Positions 6,438 to 10,999 of a stretch of 10,999 bases of DNA are shown here, piece by piece. Source of the DNA: CAXXOK01 sp035353235 (GTDB lineage Bacteria > Bacillota > Clostridia > Christensenellales > Aristaeellaceae). Numbering within the stretch: the first letter of the stretch is position 1; every line of letters begins with the position of its first letter. Both the position numbers and the translations under genes were made by a program. The DNA lies in contig DAOPZG010000088.1 of the NCBI GenBank assembly GCA_035353235.1, positions 1-10,999 of the forward strand, given 5' to 3'. The notes under the pieces are model-generated. The model was not told the origin of the DNA. It saw nothing but the letters and a program-made list of their open reading frames with translations, and did not search any database.

Positions 6438-7910
6438 TCAGGGTTTCGTCTGCAGCTCGGCCAGCGCCGCGGCCAGCTCCACATCTTCCCCCTGCGCGGT
6501 CTTGAGGGCGTTTTCGGCGGTCATGGGGATGCGAAGGGTGGGGGCTACGCCGCCGACCCCGTTGCGGCTGTCCAGCTGAATCTGCCGGTCAGCCCCCAGC
6601 GATTGCCCGGACGGCCACGAAACGGTGAATCCGCCGGGCATGGTTGCCTCCGCTCCGGCCAACCCGAAGGAGCCGTTGGTGCCGTAAAAACCAAGGGTGT
6701 CCCCGTTTTCCAGATTGCGTATGCCCATCGCCAGCCCTTCCCCGCAGCTCAGGCATTTCTGGTTAATCAGAGCGATCACCCGGCCGGTGTAGCACGGCTC
6801 AACCGGTTCGATGTACAGGGTTCCGGCGCTGTCCTCCGTGGCCGATACCGAGCGCGTGCCGGTCGCGGAATCGTAAACATTCTGGTACTCAAACAGCGTT
6901 TTCTGCGTATAGAATGATCCCAGCATCGCGGCGGTCATATCGTCCAGCCCGCCCACGTTGTTGCGGATGTCCAGAATCAGCGCCGCCGCGTTCGCGTCTA
7001 CGGCCTGCTGCACCGCCGCGCGGAAAGCCGCCAGCGTGGAGGGCGCGCTGCCCGTGTCCGTCAAATCAATGTCCAGCTCACCCAATACCCGGATATAGGC
7101 GATATTTCCCTCCAGCAGGCGGAAGGCGACCATCGTATCCGCTTTGGGGCCGTTGTAGGGAATATTCAGGATCATGGCGCGGATCGGGTCCGGTACCACC
7201 GCGTCCGGGTAATTCTTTTGAAGCGTGATTCCCTGGTCGGCATAAGCGGTCAGGTTCGCGGTGTATATCCCATTATCGTTCGGGTGTTCGAACACGACCG
7301 TTGCCGCCGTGCCCACGGGCGCGCGGGCAATATACTGCACGCGCTTCATCGCCGCGTTTTCCTCGGTGGCGGAGTTGGTGGCAAATTCCACACGGGCCTG
7401 CTGCGCCGCCTGCGTGAAGGGTTCGCCGTTCCAGCGGATCAACGCGTCCCCCGCGCGCATCCCGGCGCGGTACGCGTCGGAGGTCTCGTCCACCCAACAG
7501 GCGATCACGTTTCCGTCGCTGAGCAGCGCGGGGGAAAACCCAAATCCGCCGCCTACGTACAGATCATCCACCTGCGGCAGGTTGCTTACGCGCACATGCC
7601 CGTCCGGGATGGCGTTTCCATACTGCCGAAGCGCTACATAGTACGCATTAAAATCGTCGCTGGCCTGCGCCTGCTCAATTTTCGCGCGGCAGGCGTTCCC
7701 CAGCGCGTCCCAGTCGACGCCTTTCCATTCCGTAAACGCGTATTCGGCGCTGATCCGGCTGTGCAGGCTGCCAAACGCCTCCAGCCAGGACTGGGTGGAA
7801 TAGTCCGTGGTGGGTTCCTCGGCGAACGCGGAGAAGGGGCAAAGCAGTATAAAGCACGTCAACAGAAAAGAGATTCCTTTCGTAGTCCACCTTTTGCTGA
7901 TTTTAAGCAC
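6438..7910 (-). CDS. Secreted S41-family peptidase (tricorn/C-terminal-processing protease superfamily) with PDZ-like segment
   Basis: A 490-residue exported protease-like protein. The signal peptide is residues 1-30 (KISKRW n-region, hydrophobic core, AFA|EEP). Residues about 98-109 hold NAIPDGHVRVSN, the DGH motif of the S41 core; residues about 120-165 look like a PDZ domain (GGFGFSPALL, then GMRAGDALIRWNGEPF). The core motif DIRNNVGG is at 314-321. The nucleophile region reads LINQKCLSCGEGLA (381-394), with Ser388 aligning to the first Ser of the SASE motif of CtpA-type enzymes. The Lys expected about 25 residues later is absent (GFYGTNGSFG), which fits the Lys-free tricorn-like subgroup S41B. 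I chose GTG 7910 because AAGAAGG lies 7 bases upstream and the signal peptide then starts cleanly; in-frame ATGs at 7931 and 7982 lack a visible ribosome site. It is a single gene, divergent from the ars pair. Confidence 0.88.
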   Translation of the reverse strand: MLKISKRWTTKGISFLLTCFILLCPFSAFAEEPTTDYSTQSWLEAFGSLHSRISAEYAFTEWKGVDWDALGNACRAKIEQAQASDDFNAYYVALRQYGNAIPDGHVRVSNLPQVDDLYVGGGFGFSPALLSDGNVIACWVDETSDAYRAGMRAGDALIRWNGEPFTQAAQQARVEFATNSATEENAAMKRVQYIARAPVGTAATVVFEHPNDNGIYTANLTAYADQGITLQKNYPDAVVPDPIRAMILNIPYNGPKADTMVAFRLLEGNIAYIRVLGELDIDLTDTGSAPSTLAAFRAAVQQAVDANAAALILDIRNNVGGLDDMTAAMLGSFYTQKTLFEYQNVYDSATGTRSVSATEDSAGTLYIEPVEPCYTGRVIALINQKCLSCGEGLAMGIRNLENGDTLGFYGTNGSFGLAGAEATMPGGFTVSWPSGQSLGADRQIQLDSRNGVGGVAPTLRIPMTAENALKTAQGEDVELAAALAELQTKP

Positions 7911-8088
7911 ATGCAAGCCTTCTTTCCGCATCGATTTGACGTGTATATTCCAGCGTCCGGCCGTTTTTCGGTTCTTCTGCAATTCCTGTTTGATTATCTA
8001 AATCCTTCTTTTTAATACCATTCGATGGACAGGGCTCCGGTTCCTTCGAGAAACAGCGAGGCTCTTCCCTTTTTCATCCGTTATGCAG

Positions 8089-8125
8089 CAAACGTATTGA
8101 CAAACGTAGATATAAGAACCATAAT
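8089..8125 (+). promoter_or_regulatory. Sigma-A promoter of the ars module with overlapping direct repeat
   Basis: TTGACA (8097-8102) and CATAAT (8120-8125) are spaced by 17 bp, a near-consensus promoter 35 bases upstream of the arsR start. CAAACGTA occurs twice, at 8089-8096 and 8101-8108 (12-bp period), bracketing the -35. That is where an ArsR repressor would be expected to bind. The promoter is well supported; the operator role is inferred, since ArsR sites are usually inverted repeats. Confidence 0.7.
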
Positions 8126-8159
8126 AACCTCAACAGCGAACGAGAAGGAGGCAAAGAAG

Positions 8160-8471
8160 ATGGAAAACAGCAACACTGCCAACGCAAAGGTAATGAAAGC
8201 CTTTTGCGACGAGAACCGCCTTACGGTGCTGCAACTGCTGTGCACGGGGGAAAAATGCGCCTGCCGCCTTCAGGATGCGTTAAGCATCGGCCAGTCTACG
8301 TTATCCCATCACATGAAAATCCTCTGCGATTCCGGCGTAGTCATCGCCCGCCGGGAGGGAAAGTGGACGTATTACAGCTTAAGCGACGAGGGTTGCGCGG
8401 TTGCCGCCGCCATCCTCTCCGGTTATACCCATGTCGTCAGCCGCGAAAGGGACCCCGGCTGCGCGCCCTGA
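8160..8471 (+). CDS. arsR: ArsR-family arsenic-responsive transcriptional repressor
   Basis: A 103-residue winged-helix metalloregulator, expected to repress its own operon and to let go of DNA on binding As(III). The helix-turn-helix region is CRLQDALSIGQSTLSHHMKI (35-54), with the signature STLSHHMKIL. Directly before it lies C33-A-C35, the CxC pair that matches the CVC arsenic site of ArsR proteins; Cys28 or Cys56 could be a third ligand. The wing reads VVIARREGKWTYYSLS. ATG 8160 has a perfect AAGGAGG (8145-8151) 8 bases upstream. A longer in-frame ORF from 8025 would run across the promoter and is rejected. It is followed after 63 bp by the efflux gene. Family and metal are both well supported by motif and neighbour. 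Confidence 0.93.
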   Translation: MENSNTANAKVMKAFCDENRLTVLQLLCTGEKCACRLQDALSIGQSTLSHHMKILCDSGVVIARREGKWTYYSLSDEGCAVAAAILSGYTHVVSRERDPGCAP

Positions 8472-8534
8472 GCCCCCGCCGAAACGAACCGACACCCAAT
8501 ATAAAATCAGGCTACAAGGAAAGAGGGCTTTGTA

Positions 8535-9596
8535 ATGGCATCCAAGCAAAAGCAGGATATGGGGATTTTTCAGCGGTATCTGTCGCTGTGGGTCATCCTG
8601 TGCATGGCCGCGGGCGTATTGATTGGGAAATTTCTGCCGGGCGTACCGGCGTTTCTCAACCGGTTTGAATACGCAAACGTCTCCATCCCCATCGCAATCC
8701 TCATCTGGCTGATGATCTATCCCATGATGTTAAAGGTGGATTTTCAAAGCATCCGCGACGTTGGGAAAAACCCAAAAGGGCTGTTTGTGACCTGGGTGAC
8801 CAACTGGCTGATTAAGCCGTTTACGATGTACGGGATCGCATGGTTCTTCTTCTATGTGGTCTTCCGTTCCCTCATCCCCGCCGACCTCGCAAAGGATTAC
8901 CTTTCCGGCGCCATCCTGCTTGGCGCTGCGCCCTGCACCGCCATGGTGTTCGTGTGGAGCCACCTTACAAAAGGAAACCCCGCCTACACGGTGGTGCAGG
9001 TGGCCACCAACGACCTGATCATTCTGGTTGCGTTTACGCCGATCGTAGCGCTGCTGCTGGGGATCGGTGGGGTGACGATCCCCTGGAACACGCTGATCCT
9101 GTCCGTTGTGCTATTCGTCGTCATTCCGCTGGCGGGCGGCATCCTCACCCGAACGCTTTTCATCCGCAGGCGGGGAGAAACGTATTTCACACAAACCTTC
9201 CTGCCAAAGTGGGATCATGTCACAGTGGCGGGTCTGCTGCTTACGCTGGTGATCATCTTTTCTTTTCAGGGAAATGTCATCCTTGCCAATCCCCTGCATA
9301 TTGTGCTGATCGCCGTACCGTTGACCATTCAGACTTTTCTGATTTTCTTTATCGCGTATCTCGCCAGCAAAGCGTTAAAACTGCCGCATGACATTGCCGC
9401 CCCGGCGGGGATGATCGGCGCGTCCAACTTTTTCGAGCTTGCCGTGGCCGTCGCGATTTCCCTGTTCGGCGCGAAAAGCCCCGTGGCGCTGGCGACCATC
9501 GTGGGGGTGCTGGTGGAGGTGCCCGTGATGCTTACGCTGGTGAAAATCGCCAACCGCACGACGGGCTGGTTCCCCGCGCGGAGCGACAACCGATAA
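8535..9596 (+). CDS. acr3: Arsenite efflux permease, Acr3 family
   Basis: A 353-residue inner-membrane pump that exports arsenite using the membrane potential. About ten hydrophobic spans are visible, beginning YLSLWVILCMAAGVLIGKF (15-33). The two conserved functional residues of Acr3 proteins are present in recognisable contexts: Cys134 in GAAPCTAMVFVWSHLTKG (130-147) and Glu301 in ASNFFELAVAVAISL (296-310). ATG 8535 is preceded by GAGGG (8524-8528) with 6 bases between. It lies 63 bases downstream of arsR on the same strand with no terminator between, so the two form an operon induced by arsenic. No arsenate reductase (arsC) or arsA ATPase gene is in the window. The length and the two key residues suggest an intact, functional pump. 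Confidence 0.95.
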   Translation: MASKQKQDMGIFQRYLSLWVILCMAAGVLIGKFLPGVPAFLNRFEYANVSIPIAILIWLMIYPMMLKVDFQSIRDVGKNPKGLFVTWVTNWLIKPFTMYGIAWFFFYVVFRSLIPADLAKDYLSGAILLGAAPCTAMVFVWSHLTKGNPAYTVVQVATNDLIILVAFTPIVALLLGIGGVTIPWNTLILSVVLFVVIPLAGGILTRTLFIRRRGETYFTQTFLPKWDHVTVAGLLLTLVIIFSFQGNVILANPLHIVLIAVPLTIQTFLIFFIAYLASKALKLPHDIAAPAGMIGASNFFELAVAVAISLFGAKSPVALATIVGVLVEVPVMLTLVKIANRTTGWFPARSDNR

Positions 9597-9801
9597 CGCC
9601 GCGCCGTTCCCTCTGTTTTGACATTACGGCGATGGCGACCGGAAACTGATACGGGTTTTTGTGAAAGCATTTCTCCAGGGACTTCTCCGTTGCCTGTAAA
9701 TGTGATAAAGTGTCTTTAAACCCTGCCCGGGAGCGGCCCTGGCACTCACAGCCGCCATGGGGAAGGAAAGACAGAATTGATTACAGAAGGGGATTTTTCG
9801 G
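9597..9801 (+). other. Intergenic region between acr3 and the GH43-like gene
   Basis: This 205-base stretch contains an imperfect stem just after the acr3 stop: CGCC (9597-9600) and GCCGT (9603-9607) against ACGGC (9626-9630) and GGCG (9634-9637). No T-tract follows it, so it is a poor terminator. A weak extended -10-like TGTGATAAA is at 9701-9709, without a convincing -35. The only clear signal is the ribosome-binding site GAAGGGGA (9786-9793), 8 bases before the next ATG. Confidence 0.35.
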
Positions 9802-10999
9802 ATGGAGCTTTTCGCCTACCACCGCGTTTTCGCCAGCGAAACCGGCGCCGCCATGCACCTGGCGCTGGAAAAGGACGGGCAACTGATTTCGCTGAACAAA
9901 GGTTTCGGGGTTCTGTTTCCCAAAGCGTCGTTTACCGGAGAATCATTTGACGGCCAGAGCAAAGGGATGGTTTGCCCCTGGATTTTCCGGCTGAAGGAGG
10001 GCGGCTTCGGCGTGCTGGCGCTGCGCCGCGACCTGGGCAAGGAAGGCGCGACCACGCCCGAAAAAGAGGATGCGCATTGCGCCCTGCTGTTCCGCTCGGA
10101 GGATTTGCTGCATTATACCGAAATTGGTTTGCTGCCCATCGCCCCGCCGGAAGAAACGGTGGAGGATATCCGTTGCCGTTGGGACGGCGCCTGCTACCGT
10201 ATTGACGGTTTCTATCGCGGCGGCTGGCACGCGTTCTGTTCCGCCAATCTGCAAACCTGCACGCCCGCGCCGCAGGCGGAACCCGTAGCGCCGCGCCGGG
10301 AAACCGGCCTGTGGGACGCCGCCCCCGCCTGCGCGCTCCCCCTGAGCGACAGCGAGGGCAATCGCCTGCTGACGCACCTGACCACGCCGCCGCTGCCGTC
10401 CGGCGCGCGCACCTATCCTTTCCCGCTGATGCCCGCGCGCGGCGACCCCATGGCGCTTCGGTACGGGGACGGGTATTTGTTTATGGCAACCGACGACGAG
10501 CACGGCCAGCTGTTCCTCAAAATCCGGCAGGCGGCGACGCTCGCGGACATCCCTACGGCCGAGGACCATACGCTGTTCCAGGCGAACGCGCAGGGCGACC
10601 TGTCCGGCTGTCTCTGGGCGCCGGAGCTGCACTGGGTGGGCGGAAAGCTGTGTATTTTCTTCGCGGCCGGGATGCCCCACTGGTACACCGTGCAAAGCCG
10701 CGTGATCTGGCTGGAGGGGGACGATCCCCTGAACGCAGCCTGCTGGACGGCCCCACGGCGGGTGGAAAAAGCCGACGGCTCGCCCCTGACCGACGACGGT
10801 ATCACGCTGGACATGACGGTGGTGCCTACCCGGAACGGGGATTACGTCATCTGGTCGCAGCGGCCCATCCGTACGGACCCGCTGCTTTGCGGCACCGCCG
10901 ACCTGATGATTGCCCGCCTCAACAGCCACGAACCCTGGCGGCTTGCCAGCGAGCCGGTCACGCTGTCCCGGCCGGAATACGGCTGGGAGCGTATCCACA
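9802..10999 (+). CDS. GH43-like glycoside hydrolase, 5' part (runs off the window)
   Basis: The first 399 residues of a glycosidase, probably cytoplasmic because no signal peptide is present. Residues about 210-399 match a GH43 five-bladed propeller: RGDPMALRYGDGYLFMATDD (213-232) carries the likely general base Asp215, LWAPELHWVGGKLCIFFAA (271-289) is the family WAPE strand, and ITLDMTVVPTRNGDYVIWSQ (334-353) carries the likely modulator Asp337. The general-acid Glu should fall near or beyond the end (YGWERIH is the last segment seen). Residues 1-160 form a separate N-terminal domain with propeller-like strands (MHLALEKDGQLISLNKGFGVLFPKA at 18-42), joined by a Pro/Ala-rich linker (154-180). 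ATG 9802 follows GAAGGGGA by 8 bases. GH43 enzymes usually act on arabinose- or xylose-containing glycans; the specificity here is not readable. Confidence 0.85.
   Translation, partial: MELFAYHRVFASETGAAMHLALEKDGQLISLNKGFGVLFPKASFTGESFDGQSKGMVCPWIFRLKEGGFGVLALRRDLGKEGATTPEKEDAHCALLFRSEDLLHYTEIGLLPIAPPEETVEDIRCRWDGACYRIDGFYRGGWHAFCSANLQTCTPAPQAEPVAPRRETGLWDAAPACALPLSDSEGNRLLTHLTTPPLPSGARTYPFPLMPARGDPMALRYGDGYLFMATDDEHGQLFLKIRQAATLADIPTAEDHTLFQANAQGDLSGCLWAPELHWVGGKLCIFFAAGMPHWYTVQSRVIWLEGDDPLNAACWTAPRRVEKADGSPLTDDGITLDMTVVPTRNGDYVIWSQRPIRTDPLLCGTADLMIARLNSHEPWRLASEPVTLSRPEYGWERIH

Noticed and set aside
6111..6484. Short open frames across the palindromic region (for example 6111-6299 plus, 6191-6484 minus)
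   Set aside because: They cross hairpins and neighbouring gene ends, have no ribosome-binding site and no protein-like composition.
8025..8159. 45-residue N-terminal extension of ArsR
   Set aside because: It would be encoded across the TTGACA/CATAAT promoter, while a perfect AAGGAGG sits 8 bases before ATG 8160.
9597..9637. Terminator after acr3
   Set aside because: The stem is interrupted, the loop is 18 bases and no T-tract follows; listed only as an imperfect stem in the intergenic entry.
9662..9675. Possible CcpA cre-like site (TGAAAGCATTTC) upstream of the GH43-like gene
   Set aside because: Only the left half matches; the central CG and right half of the consensus are missing.
9943..10998. 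Minus-strand open frame of 351 codons opposite the GH43-like gene
   Set aside because: Arg/Gly/Gln-rich translation with no family resemblance, lying antisense to a frame with clear GH43 motifs and a good ribosome-binding site. This is a GC-rich shadow frame.

Overview
The window looks like a chromosomal stretch from a GC-rich member of the Clostridia (Bacillota), probably a gut-type, carbohydrate-degrading anaerobe. The evidence is the purine-rich Shine-Dalgarno sites, sigma-A-type promoters, an LplA/LplB/YtcP-type sugar transporter without its own ATPase, an AraC regulator with a cupin sensor, a GH43-like glycosidase and a ferredoxin-like aldo/keto reductase. No rRNA, tRNA, CRISPR array, transposase, integrase or phage gene was seen. 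The genus cannot be fixed from the sequence alone.

Layout. (1) Bases 3-158 hold the last 51 codons of a plus-strand gene that I do not recognise with confidence. (2) Bases 166-2350, minus strand: an AraC-family regulator followed by an Fe-S aldo/keto reductase, probably one transcript from a good sigma-A promoter at 2401-2429. (3) Bases 2534-6142, plus strand and divergent from the regulator: two ABC permeases and a large substrate-binding protein. The promoter has a perfect -10 and no recognisable -35, as expected if the AraC protein activates it. A GC hairpin lies just before the binding-protein gene. (4) Bases 6156-6389: a non-coding, nested palindromic region bounded by two exact copies of a 36-bp terminator-like hairpin. 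This is the oddest structure in the window. (5) Bases 6438-7910, minus strand: a secreted S41-type peptidase with a PDZ-like segment. (6) Bases 8160-9596, plus strand: a two-gene arsenic module, an ArsR repressor with a CxC sensor motif and an Acr3 arsenite efflux pump, behind a clear sigma-A promoter. (7) Bases 9802-10999, plus strand: the first 399 codons of a GH43-like glycosidase that runs off the end.

How they fit together. Regions 2 and 3 look like one carbohydrate-uptake locus: a sugar-sensing AraC protein controls an oligosaccharide importer that probably borrows a shared MsmX-type ATPase. The downstream GH43-like enzyme suggests a plant-polysaccharide lifestyle, but it lies beyond the peptidase and the arsenic module and may be regulated separately. 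The arsenic pair is self-contained.

I see no clear new defence or mobile system. The items most worth a second look are the duplicated hairpin/palindrome element, the aldo/keto reductase with an apparently altered catalytic tetrad and two Cys clusters, the binding protein without a lipobox, and an intrinsic terminator that faces the wrong way between the regulator and the reductase.
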